Shown here: one piece after another, positions 7,895 through 16,125 of the stretch
How positions within the stretch are numbered: the stretch's first letter is position 1
Layout: the number at the start of each line of letters is the position of its first letter
DNA from: Gracilimonas sp964505215
Lineage (GTDB): Bacteria > Bacteroidota > Rhodothermia > Balneolales > Balneolaceae
Direction of reading: 5' to 3'
Length of the DNA stretch: 64,000 nucleotides
Assembly (NCBI GenBank): GCA_964505215.1
Contig: CAZDGU010000002.1
Coordinates: 186,001-250,000, forward strand
Made by a program: the position numbers and the translations under genes
Notes under the pieces: generated by a model
What the model was told of the DNA's origin: nothing
Databases searched by the model: none
What the model saw: the letters and a program-made list of their open reading frames with translations, nothing else

Positions 7895-8347
7895 ATGCCA
7901 CAGTCGTTATCAAAAATCTATACGCATATCGTGTTCAGCACAAAATACCGCAGGAACATGATTCACCCCGAAATTGAACATGAATTGTACCAATATATAG
8001 GCGGCATTTGCCACGGCTTGGAGTGCAATCCGGTGATAGTGGGAGGATATAGAAATCACGTCCATATTTTGTGCATGTTATCCAGAAAGATAGCGGCCAT
8101 GAATCTCCTACAGGAAATAAAGCAAAGTTCTTCTAAATGGATAAAAACGCAGGGAAAGCAGTATGCAGACTTTTACTGGCAGGATGGCTATGGAATATTT
8201 TCTGTATCGCAATCGCAGGTTGCGCGAGTGACTAATTACATTAAGAATCAGGAAGTTCATCACAAAGCCAAGAATTTTAAGAAGGAATTTTTAACGCTGC
8301 TTAAGAAGCATGATGTTGATTATGATGAAAGATATTTATGGGATTAG
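7895..8347 (+). CDS. Y1 (HUH) transposase, IS200-like / REP-associated (RAYT type)
   Basis: This 150-residue protein belongs to the IS200/IS605 TnpA superfamily, single-strand DNA nucleases and transposases. It begins with KIYTHIVFSTKYRR, has the metal-binding HUH motif in RNHVHILC (residues 48-55) and a candidate catalytic tyrosine in RVTNYIKNQEVHH near residue 126. The length is typical and the reading frame is intact. A strong AGGAG ribosome-binding site lies 6 nt before the ATG, unlike most neighbours. It stands alone, with no TnpB, and is flanked on both sides by arrays of short hairpins; this context favours a domesticated RAYT over a standard IS200. Confidence 0.9.
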   Translation: MPQSLSKIYTHIVFSTKYRRNMIHPEIEHELYQYIGGICHGLECNPVIVGGYRNHVHILCMLSRKIAAMNLLQEIKQSSSKWIKTQGKQYADFYWQDGYGIFSVSQSQVARVTNYIKNQEVHHKAKNFKKEFLTLLKKHDVDYDERYLWD

Positions 8348-8353
8348 GATTTC

Positions 8354-8449
8354 GCCCCGTTGGGGCTTTCCGTGCGGGGCACGGGTACGCAGAGCGGTGC
8401 TCTGCGTTGTTGATAGTCGCCCTTTCAGGGCTTGCTGCTTTTGCAAAGC
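8354..8449. repeat. right hairpin array of the transposase element, five triloop hairpins
   Basis: Five consecutive hairpins, each with a 3-nt loop: GCCCC-GTT-GGGGC (8354-8366), CCGTGC-GGG-GCACGG (8370-8384), a 9-bp stem starting ACGCAGAGC with loop GGT (8387-8407), GCCCT-TTC-AGGGC (8419-8431) and GCTTT-TGC-AAAGC (8437-8449). All stems are perfect and all differ in sequence. The array starts 7 nt after the transposase stop codon. The remaining sequence to recQ (8450-8786) shows no gene or clear signal. Confidence 0.8.
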
Positions 8450-8786
8450 CTAAGCCTGTATTTTAAAACCAATCTTTCATGACTATTCTTTGAGTGTATG
8501 ATAACTGCGGCTTTCTCGGAGCGAGCTAATCTTGAATGCAACATTCCGGCAATGGGTTGCAACTCTTTGTCCGGTAAAGCATACAATTGCACGTTAAAAA
8601 TCATCTGATATAGACGTGAACACAGATTTGCTATACAAGAATGTTCATCAAAGAAAATCTTTTGGGTTTTGATTTAGAGGTGCAGCATAAAAAGCTTTAT
8701 CTTACATAGTTAACGAAAATTACTAAGCAATGGCGATTTCATACTTTTAAAAACCTTTCTGTGAAATCCCAAAATCCCTCTATTCT

Positions 8787-10976
8787 GTGATTAAAGAAGC
8801 AAAAAAGACTTTAAAAGAAACATTTGGTTATGACTCCTTCCGCCCACTTCAGGAAGAAATTTTAACTCAGGCACTGGACCGAAAAGATGCACTCGTTATT
8901 ATGCCCACCGGTGGCGGTAAATCCATCTGCTACCAGATACCTGCATTATTGTTTGACGGGCTTACCATCGTTGTTTCTCCGCTCATTTCGCTCATGAAAG
9001 ATCAGGTTGAGCAGCTTAGAGAGTATGATATAAACGCGGTTCACCTAAACAGCTCGCTTTCTCCGGAAGCTTATGGCTATAACCGCCGGCAGGTGCTAAA
9101 GGGAAAAGCAAAGCTGCTATATATAGCACCCGAAACCTTGCTGATGGATAAAACCAAAGAGCTGCTAAAAGACATTAAAGTAGATTTATTTGCCGTTGAT
9201 GAGGCGCATTGTATTTCGGAATGGGGACATGATTTCAGGCCCGATTATCGCGAGCTGGCTTCCGTCCGAAAAGAGCTGTTTCCGGATGCTACCTGCATGG
9301 CGTTAACGGCTACCGCAACGCCCCGGGTTCGGGAAGATATTAAAAGAACGCTGGAGTTTGGTGAATCGGAAGAATTTATTGCCAGCTTTGATCGTCCCAA
9401 TTTATTCCTGAAAATTGCTGACAAAGAAGACGCCACCAATCAGGTGCTCGATTTTCTGTACACGCGTAAAAATCAGTCCGGAATTATTTATTGTATTTCG
9501 CGCCGACAGGTTGATGAGCTGTATCAGGAATTAGACGATGAAGGCTATTCGGTGAAACCCTACCATGCCGGACTTTCTGATCGGGATCGCGCCATAAATC
9601 AGCGGCAGTTTATTCGGGATGATGTGCAGATTATTGTGGCTACCATCGCTTTTGGAATGGGAATTAACAAACCCAACGTGCGCTTTGTGATGCATTACGA
9701 TATGCCTCAAAACATTGAACAATATTATCAGCAAATTGGCCGGGCGGGGCGTGATGGCCTTCGCTCCGATTGCGTGATGCTGTTTAGCTACAACGACCGT
9801 CATAAAATCAAGTACTTCATCAACAAAAAAGAGGGACAGGAAAAAGAGATAGCCGAAAAGCACCTCGATGATCTCGTGAAGTTCATCGAGACTAAAAAAT
9901 GTCGGCGTATTCCATTGATGAAGTATTTTGGGGAAACTTATCCCAAAGACGAATGCGGCATGTGTGATAACTGCCTTTCTACCGATGAGAATGTGGAAGA
10001 CTTCACCCTGCAGGCCAAAAAACTGCTGCTCACGGTAAAAGAATTAGAAAACTCATTTGGTAAAACACAGGTTATAAACGTGCTTCGCGGCTCAAAAGCC
10101 AAGAAGGTGCTTGAACTGGAACATGATAAACTGAAATCGTATGGCAGCGGTAAAGACTGGTCAAAAACTCAGTGGGATCAGCTGGGACGGATGTTGCTTC
10201 GCCAGGGATATTTAGCAAAAGGCGAACATGCGGTTTTAGAGCTCACCGAAAAATCGACATCGATAATAAACGGCAATGAAAACGTGTACGGAACCTTAGA
10301 CCGAACCGCCACGGCCATGAGTACAGAAGAAGCTTCTCGTGTGGCTACCGAAGTGGAAGCCAAATATGATGAAGATTTATTTGAAGTTCTTCGCCAAGAG
10401 CGTAAAAAAATGGCGGATGAAAATGGCATTCCGCCCTACACTATTTTCCCCGATACCACGCTCATGGAAATGGCTTACTACCTGCCCATGGATAAAGATC
10501 ACATGCGCCCGTTATACGGCGTGGGTGAGGTGAAGCTGAAAAAGTATGGCTCATTATTTATCGGTATCATCAAGAAATATGCGCGCGAGCATGATGTAGA
10601 ATCCCGAAAAGAAACGCTGGAGAAAAAAGTGGAGCAGTTCGAAAAAGTAGAACCTCACGAGCAAATTGGAAAAGCTTTTAATGACGGACAGTCCATTGAA
10701 CACTTAGCGGAAGAGCACGGGGTGAAGGAAGTAACCATTCTCAATCACCTTAAAAAATATCTGCAAGCCGGAAATAATTTACGCTTAGACGGCATCAGCG
10801 AGGCTACTTCTCTTTCATTGAGGCAGCGAGATCAAATTCTTAAAGTTTTTGATGAAAAAGGAGCCCACATGCTGAAAGTGGTGTACGACCGCATGAATAA
10901 GAAAATCGGGTACGACCAAATTCGCGTAATGCAGCTTTATTTTATGGCTAATGAAGCCGCAGAGAAAGAAGCCTAA
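8787..10976 (+). CDS. recQ: ATP-dependent DNA helicase RecQ
   Basis: A 729-residue 3'-5' DNA helicase of recombination and replication-fork repair. The N-terminal SF2 helicase core carries Walker A MPTGGGKS (residues 39-46) and DEAHCISEWGHDFRPDY (DEAH at 138-141). An RQC zinc-binding region follows, with the cysteines of KKCRR, DECGMCDNC near residues 373-398. Towards the C-terminus are an HRDC-like segment (about 540-600) and an extra helix-turn-helix-like tail (EHLAEEHGVKEVTILNHLKK). Translation starts at a GTG. The stop codon overlaps by three bases the stop of the convergent kinase gene. Confidence 0.97.
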   Translation: MIKEAKKTLKETFGYDSFRPLQEEILTQALDRKDALVIMPTGGGKSICYQIPALLFDGLTIVVSPLISLMKDQVEQLREYDINAVHLNSSLSPEAYGYNRRQVLKGKAKLLYIAPETLLMDKTKELLKDIKVDLFAVDEAHCISEWGHDFRPDYRELASVRKELFPDATCMALTATATPRVREDIKRTLEFGESEEFIASFDRPNLFLKIADKEDATNQVLDFLYTRKNQSGIIYCISRRQVDELYQELDDEGYSVKPYHAGLSDRDRAINQRQFIRDDVQIIVATIAFGMGINKPNVRFVMHYDMPQNIEQYYQQIGRAGRDGLRSDCVMLFSYNDRHKIKYFINKKEGQEKEIAEKHLDDLVKFIETKKCRRIPLMKYFGETYPKDECGMCDNCLSTDENVEDFTLQAKKLLLTVKELENSFGKTQVINVLRGSKAKKVLELEHDKLKSYGSGKDWSKTQWDQLGRMLLRQGYLAKGEHAVLELTEKSTSIINGNENVYGTLDRTATAMSTEEASRVATEVEAKYDEDLFEVLRQERKKMADENGIPPYTIFPDTTLMEMAYYLPMDKDHMRPLYGVGEVKLKKYGSLFIGIIKKYAREHDVESRKETLEKKVEQFEKVEPHEQIGKAFNDGQSIEHLAEEHGVKEVTILNHLKKYLQAGNNLRLDGISEATSLSLRQRDQILKVFDEKGAHMLKVVYDRMNKKIGYDQIRVMQLYFMANEAAEKEA

Positions 10977-12409
10977 ACGCAATCCGTACAAATGGGGAGC
11001 GTTACGGTGAATGTTGCGCCGGAGCGCTCGTTATTTTTTGCGGTTATGGTGCCGCCTGCCTGACTGATAATCTCTTTGGTGATGGCCAGTCCAATACCCA
11101 AGCCAAACTTTTCGCCTTTTTCTTTGGTGGTAAAGTCGGCATTAAAAATATTGGGCAAATGTTCTTCTGATATTCCCGTACCGGAATCCGTAAATGTAAC
11201 CGTAATGCACTCATCATCGGCTTGGGTTGAAATTCGAAGCGTTCCGGTTTCCTCCATAGCATCGCAGGCGTTGGCAATAATGTTGGTCCACACCTGATTT
11301 AAATCGCCCACAAACATGCAGGTTTTGGGAATATCGTTCAGCTGTAAATCCAGATCTATAAACTTAAGACGACTGCTAAGCACCAATATTGTGTCTTTTA
11401 AACCCTCACGAATATCAATATACTCTCGCTTATTTTGATCCTGACGGCTGTAGCTTTTTAAACTTTTCACCAGATTTGCAATCCGCGTACCCGAAAGCCG
11501 AATATTTTGAATGAGCTTTCCGGCTTCAAAGTGATTTATCAAATCTTTAAGCGGCCAGGTATCCTGCTGATTTAAAATTACCTGATGGGCTTCTTTCGGC
11601 ATTTGGGCCAGCTTGCGCAATAACGCCCGCTCACTCACCTCCGGAAATTTAGGAGCCGTTTCTCTCATCTTTTTGCGCAAAACAGCACTTCCCATAGGCT
11701 CGCTGTCTAAGCCGTACAAAAATAACTGATAGGTTGGGTCGGAAGTCCCGAACTCCGTGTACATTTCTATCAGATTTTCGGCAGAACGAAGCAGCGCAGA
11801 AGCCGGATTATTTACTTCGTGCGCAAAACCTGCCACCAGCTCACCAAGCGTAGCCATTTTCTCTTTATGCACCATCATTTGGTGCGTTTCTTCCAGCTCT
11901 TGGTAAGCGGCCCTCAACTCGTCTCGCTCCGTATTTAGCTGTTTATTAAGCAGGTGCGTTTTGGTTTGATGGCGAAGATTACTTTTATAACGCTCAAGCA
12001 TATTGTTCAGCATCAGCTGCTGCAGCGGATGCTTCAGGCGCGGATGATCGCTGAGATATTGCTCGAATTCAGTAGGCTTCATTTTTAAAGCCAATCCTTT
12101 TTTGGTGATACGCCCCGTGGTTAGGGTAGGCTCTCCGGTAGTAAACGCAATTAAACCTGCAAAACTTCCCGGTTTTAAATTAATAAGTACAACCTCAGAA
12201 TCATCGGCCTGCACCCGCGTAAGCTTCACTTCCCCTTCAAGTAACAGATAGAGATATTCAAGCGGTTCGCCCTGCTCAAACAGCACATCTCCTTCGTGCA
12301 GCACCATTAAGTGCTCGCGAAGCTCATCCAGTTCATTTACCAGCCTTTCAATAAACCGAAGAATAACCTCGCTTTCATTCAGCCACTGTATGGAATTTGT
12401 GTTGCTCAT
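10973..12409 (-). CDS. sensor histidine kinase with N-terminal cyclic-nucleotide-binding domain
   Basis: This 478-residue soluble kinase has no membrane segment. Residues 30-140 form a cNMP-binding (Crp-like) domain with HEGDVLFEQGEPLEYLYLLLEGEV and a GSFAGLIAF stretch. A coiled coil follows (about 140-190), then the dimerisation/phosphoacceptor helix with FAHEVNNPASALLRS (His near residue 196) and an HATPase_c domain (N-box NIIANACDAMEE, G1 box FTDSGTGISEE). It would sense a small cytosolic ligand and phosphorylate the receiver encoded 43 bp upstream. The product ends with GATFTVTLPICTDCV. Ligand binding has not been shown, and many such domains bind no nucleotide. Confidence 0.92.
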   Translation of the reverse strand: MSNTNSIQWLNESEVILRFIERLVNELDELREHLMVLHEGDVLFEQGEPLEYLYLLLEGEVKLTRVQADDSEVVLINLKPGSFAGLIAFTTGEPTLTTGRITKKGLALKMKPTEFEQYLSDHPRLKHPLQQLMLNNMLERYKSNLRHQTKTHLLNKQLNTERDELRAAYQELEETHQMMVHKEKMATLGELVAGFAHEVNNPASALLRSAENLIEMYTEFGTSDPTYQLFLYGLDSEPMGSAVLRKKMRETAPKFPEVSERALLRKLAQMPKEAHQVILNQQDTWPLKDLINHFEAGKLIQNIRLSGTRIANLVKSLKSYSRQDQNKREYIDIREGLKDTILVLSSRLKFIDLDLQLNDIPKTCMFVGDLNQVWTNIIANACDAMEETGTLRISTQADDECITVTFTDSGTGISEEHLPNIFNADFTTKEKGEKFGLGIGLAITKEIISQAGGTITAKNNERSGATFTVTLPICTDCV

Positions 12410-12452
12410 TATTGCTTTGTTTTTAATGATGCTGCTTTTTCAATAAACCATA

Positions 12453-12950
12453 TTAATGATCGGTCATTTTATTTTTTCTGATTGCATCCGAGAGCCGGTC
12501 CGCATCCAAAACCTGCATAAACGGCAACAGGTTTTTTTCGTGCTCAATCACAAAATCCGTAAGCTCTTCAGTTACTACTTTTTCCAGCTGTTTTTGGCTC
12601 CACGGTTTGGCTATATAGTGATTCAAATCTGCTTTGTTTACCGCAAGAATGGTATCCTCATGATCGGCCTGGCCAGTAATCAGTACTTTTTTTGTAGCCT
12701 CTGTTTGGGGATTGTTTTGCAGGTCGATAAGCAAATCCACCCCATTTTTGCCCGGCAGAATATGATCGCAAAGTATCAAACCCAGCTTATGATTTTGTGC
12801 AAAAATATCTTCGATCACCTCTTCAGCTTCTTTGGCATTGTTAGCCGCTTCAACCGGAAATAAAACCTCGAATTTCTCTAAATCCTGAACAATGGCTTCC
12901 ATCACTTCCAGCTCGTCCTCTACCACTAAAATATAAATTTTCGCATCCAT
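12453..12950 (-). CDS. response regulator, receiver domain only
   Basis: A 165-residue CheY-like protein. The acidic pocket is in VVEDELEV, the phosphorylated Asp in ILCDHILPG near residue 62, and the conserved Lys in IAKPW near residue 114. A helical tail of about 45 residues follows with no DNA-binding or enzymatic domain. It lies between the SLC13 transporter gene (10 bp) and the cNMP-kinase gene (43 bp), so the three form one operon read leftward. It probably signals by protein contact. The start is preceded by AAAGCT-ATG. Confidence 0.92.
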   Translation of the reverse strand: MDAKIYILVVEDELEVMEAIVQDLEKFEVLFPVEAANNAKEAEEVIEDIFAQNHKLGLILCDHILPGKNGVDLLIDLQNNPQTEATKKVLITGQADHEDTILAVNKADLNHYIAKPWSQKQLEKVVTEELTDFVIEHEKNLLPFMQVLDADRLSDAIRKNKMTDH

Positions 12951-12960
12951 AGCTTTGGGG

Positions 12961-14361
12961 TTAGTTTATTATTAATGGCCAATAGAATACAGCATACAGT
13001 GCTACCAGCAATATTCCTAACATGCCAACCGCTAATCCGGCTTTCATCATGTGTTTGGTTTCTATTAAGCCCGTACTCATAGCAATAGCATTTGGCGGGG
13101 TTGAAATGGGTAGCATCATAGCCATACTGGCGCTGATGCCAATCACTAAACTGATTAAAATAAGGCTAAAACCTTCGCCGGCTATACCGGAAGTGGCCAG
13201 GCCAACAGCCAATGGAATCAGCAATGTAGCCGAAACCGTATTGGAAAGAAAGTTCGACATCACCACAGCCACCAAGCTAAAAGCTACGATCATGATTATT
13301 GTACTGAACGAAGCCCAGTTGATTCCGGTAATAATCCATTCCGCCAAACCGGTGCTTTCCATAGAAAGTCCCAATGAAATACCACCTGCCACCAGCCATA
13401 ATACTTCCCATGGCAACTGACGAATATCGTCTTTATCCAAAATCTTAAATACCAACAAAACAGCAATCGGAATTAAGGCAACCATGCTGCTTTTCAATCC
13501 GTGCAGCGTTTCCGTAACCCAAAGCATAACGGTAAGTCCAAATACCAAATATACCAGTACGGCCGACTTATTTTTCTGAAAGCTTCCTTCCATATTTAAC
13601 ATCAGTTTATCTGATTTCGGCTTAAAAACAACCATTATGATACTCCAGGTGGCCAGCAGCATAACGCCTACTAACGGAACTGCCAGCACCATCCACTCCG
13701 TAAAAGCAATATCAATTCCCTGGGTTGAAAGCGCCCCAATTACCACCGCATTTGGAGGCGTTCCGATGGGCGTGGCCACTCCGCCAATGTTAGCCGCAAA
13801 AGGGATGCTTAGCGCCAGCCCAATGCGTACGGGATCGTCTTTATCCGTTCGCGCAATAATGGGAAGAATGACCGTCATCATCATGGCCGTGGTGGCGGTA
13901 TTACTCATAAAAGCGGAAAGCACGGCCGTCACTATCATCAACCCCAGAATAATGTATTTGGGATTAGAGCCAAAAGGTTTTAATAAAATACGGGTAATAT
14001 TTTTATCCAAATCGAACTTTACGGCAGCATCAGCCAGCACAAATCCGCCTAAAAATAAAATGATAATAGGATCGGCCAGCGTGCCTACAAAGTCGGTATA
14101 TAGTTGAGGCGTGTAACCGTCCGTTATGCCTGTAAACATCAGTCCTTGTTTGCTAAGTAAAAATACCTGCAACAGTATCACTAACATAGAAGTGGCGTAA
14201 ATGGGAACCGGCTCCAGCATCCAGAAAATAGCCGCAATAATAAATATGCTAAGCGTCACGTGCCCGGCTTCTGAAAGCCCCGGAATGGAAATCATAAAAG
14301 GAATGAGAAACCCAATAGTTCCAATAAAAATGGAGATACTTTGCTTCGAAAACAGCTTCAT
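12961..14361 (-). CDS. SLC13/DASS-family anion:sodium symporter
   Basis: From the start at 14361 the product has 466 residues and about 11-12 membrane segments. It matches the divalent anion:sodium symporter family, which imports dicarboxylates, citrate, sulfate or phosphate. The two SNT-type sodium-site signatures are visible: SAFMSNTATTAMMMTVILP and NFLSNTVSATLLIPL, followed by PIGTPPNA and PISTPPNA loops. An in-frame ATG at 14460 would add a 33-residue Cys-rich leader lacking family similarity; ATG 14361 is preferred because AGGA lies 5 nt upstream. The operon with a kinase and a receiver suggests the transporter is linked to signalling. The substrate is not determined. Confidence 0.93.
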   Translation of the reverse strand: MKLFSKQSISIFIGTIGFLIPFMISIPGLSEAGHVTLSIFIIAAIFWMLEPVPIYATSMLVILLQVFLLSKQGLMFTGITDGYTPQLYTDFVGTLADPIIILFLGGFVLADAAVKFDLDKNITRILLKPFGSNPKYIILGLMIVTAVLSAFMSNTATTAMMMTVILPIIARTDKDDPVRIGLALSIPFAANIGGVATPIGTPPNAVVIGALSTQGIDIAFTEWMVLAVPLVGVMLLATWSIIMVVFKPKSDKLMLNMEGSFQKNKSAVLVYLVFGLTVMLWVTETLHGLKSSMVALIPIAVLLVFKILDKDDIRQLPWEVLWLVAGGISLGLSMESTGLAEWIITGINWASFSTIIMIVAFSLVAVVMSNFLSNTVSATLLIPLAVGLATSGIAGEGFSLILISLVIGISASMAMMLPISTPPNAIAMSTGLIETKHMMKAGLAVGMLGILLVALYAVFYWPLIIN

Positions 14362-14488
14362 AGTCATCCTGATAGATGTTGATGGTAACAGCTTATAACA
14401 TACGCTGCAATTAAGAAATTTTGATGAATTTTCTGGCACACAGGCTGTATTCCCTTTCAAAAGTTCTTATATAATGGTACCATTAATT

Positions 14489-15409
14489 ATGATATTAAAA
14501 CCGGATATACTCTCAAAATTATCCTCGCTGGAGCTGCGGGCTAAGAAAATTGTGGAAGGCTTTATTTCGGGCCTGCATAAAAGTCCGTTTCATGGTTTCA
14601 GTGTTGAATTTGCTGAACATCGTCCCTACAATCCCGGCGACGACTTTAAGCATATTGACTGGAAAGTGTATGCTAAAAAAGAGCGCTTTTATGTAAAGCA
14701 GTATGAGGAAGAAACCAACTTGCGTGCCCATATCGTGCTCGATACCAGCTCTTCTATGCTGTTTAAGCATTTTGGGGAGTGGACTAAGCTGCGCTACGGA
14801 ATTCATTTTGCCGCTTCTCTTATGTACATGATGCACCGCCAGCGCGATGCCTGCGGACTGATTCCTTTCAACTCAGAAATTGAAACGATTATTCCGGCTA
14901 AGTCAACCTATGCGCATCTTCGGCAGATTTATACGGAGCTGGAGCGAGAGCTGCTTCGTGAGGAGGAAGGAAATGCGGAACGTAAGAAAACGGCTTCAGC
15001 CCAAGCCATTCACGAGGTGGCAGAGCGGTTAAATCATCGCAGCCTGGTAATTATTATTACTGATTTGTTTGAAAATGTAGGCGAACATGATGAAATCATT
15101 TCTGCCCTAAAGCATCTTCGTCACAGAAAACATGAAGTGCTTTTATTTAACGTGCTGGAAAAGAAAAGTGAGCGGGATCTCGATTTCCCCGATCGCCGGT
15201 TTGTATTTGAAGACATGGAACTGGGCGATGAGGTGGAAGTGCTGCCGGCACAGGTACGCAAAGATTATCAAAAAAAGATGGCTGAATACACCAAAAAATT
15301 CAAAATGGCCTGCAGCGAGTTTGAAATTGATTTCGCTGAAATGGACACTCAGGCCCCTTTTGATGAAGCGCTCTTAGCTTATCTGATAAAGCGCAAAAGG
15401 CTGGGCTGA
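14489..15409 (+). CDS. DUF58 domain protein (VWA-like)
   Basis: About 306 residues from the second ATG (an alternative start lies at 14474). The DUF58 signature EFAEHRPYNPGDDFKHIDWKVYAK is near residues 45-70, and the VWA-like core contains the metal-site motif DTSSSM near residue 95. DUF58 proteins usually occur with MoxR AAA ATPases and VWA membrane proteins and are thought to act in complex assembly at the envelope. Here neither partner is adjacent; the gene is next to the SLC13 operon (divergent) and rnpB. Function is otherwise unknown. Confidence 0.9.
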   Translation: MILKPDILSKLSSLELRAKKIVEGFISGLHKSPFHGFSVEFAEHRPYNPGDDFKHIDWKVYAKKERFYVKQYEEETNLRAHIVLDTSSSMLFKHFGEWTKLRYGIHFAASLMYMMHRQRDACGLIPFNSEIETIIPAKSTYAHLRQIYTELERELLREEEGNAERKKTASAQAIHEVAERLNHRSLVIIITDLFENVGEHDEIISALKHLRHRKHEVLLFNVLEKKSERDLDFPDRRFVFEDMELGDEVEVLPAQVRKDYQKKMAEYTKKFKMACSEFEIDFAEMDTQAPFDEALLAYLIKRKRLG

Positions 15410-15521
15410 ATCTGTTTTACAGATTGGTTTGGGTGTTTACCCTTCAACCCGATTCCATAAACTATATCAGCACAACGTTATAAACTACAGAGGCTGATAG
15501 TTTTCAAGGTTAAAAAAATAC

Positions 15522-15552
15522 AAAACCCCGCTCCGGATAAGAGCGGGGTTTT
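15522..15552. terminator. bidirectional terminator between DUF58 gene and rnpB
   Basis: AAAACCCCGCTC, loop of 7 nt, GAGCGGGGTTTT: a 12-bp perfect stem with A/T-rich arms on both sides. It can end both the rightward DUF58 transcript and the leftward RNase P RNA, whose 3' end is 7 nt away. Confidence 0.9.
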
Positions 15553-15558
15553 CATATA

Positions 15559-16028
15559 AAGTGAACAGGAAAGCCTGTAAGCCGGATTTTGTCGAGGGTA
15601 ATCATTTATCTGTCGCGTCCTACCCGATGGCAAAACAACAAGCGGTGTGTACCATCTGCATGAACTTGCACCCCGCGAGGTTTGCACTGCTCCCGACCTT
15701 GCGGTGCGGGACGGTGAGCTCTTACCTCACCTTTTCACCCTTACCCCAAACAAGTTGAGGCGGTTTGTTTTCTGTTGCACTGTCTGTCATCCCGAAATTC
15801 CTTTCGGGAAGCCTCCCCTTCGCCGGCTGAACCGAATCGGGGAGCGCGGTACTTGTTGGTGTCCGGACTTTCCTCCCGGCATCTTCCCTTTATTTCAAAA
15901 TAAGCGGTTAAAACTGAACGGCGAATCGGTGCAGTAATTCAGAATTGCAGTAAACGACCTGCAAATCTGGTTCAAGCTCAGAAATAAGGGGAAGATGCCG
16001 AGCGATTACCCGGCTTTCCTGCTCACTT
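15559..16028 (-). ncRNA. rnpB: RNase P RNA, class A
   Basis: On the minus strand this is the catalytic RNA of ribonuclease P, which matures tRNA 5' ends. Helix P1 is formed by the 5' end GUGAGCAGGAAAGCC and the 3' end GGCUUUCCUGUUCAC; P2 by GGUAAUC and GAUUACC. The universal GGAGGAAAGUCCGGAC core (CR-I) is at about 15863-15878, and the 3' conserved region with GACAAAAUCCGGCUUACAGG is at the other end. Length is about 470 nt, longer than the usual 350-400, because P3 is extended: arms 15981-15999 and 15878-15896 form a 19-bp helix with one mismatch, closing an 84-nt insertion. Confidence 0.97.
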
Positions 16029-16060
16029 AAGATACGGCTTAAATCTCTTCTTCTTAAACA

Positions 16061-16088
16061 AAAAAGGGAAGTAAACACTTCCCTTTTT
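16061..16088 (-). terminator. intrinsic terminator after the DUF164/Nif3 operon
   Basis: AAAAAGGGAAG, TAAACA loop, CTTCCCTTTTT, 38 nt beyond the stop of the coiled-coil gene that ends at 16126 and just ahead of rnpB on the same strand. The stem is symmetrical with A/T tracts at both ends. Confidence 0.85.
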
Positions 16089-16125
16089 CTCCAACTCTGA
16101 ACTTAATGTCAAAAAATAAGACTCA

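Noticed and set aside
15561..15937. Short ORFs on both strands at 15.5-15.9 kb
   Set aside because: They lie within RNase P RNA; the RNA signatures (P1, P2, GGAGGAAAGUCCGGAC) explain the region.
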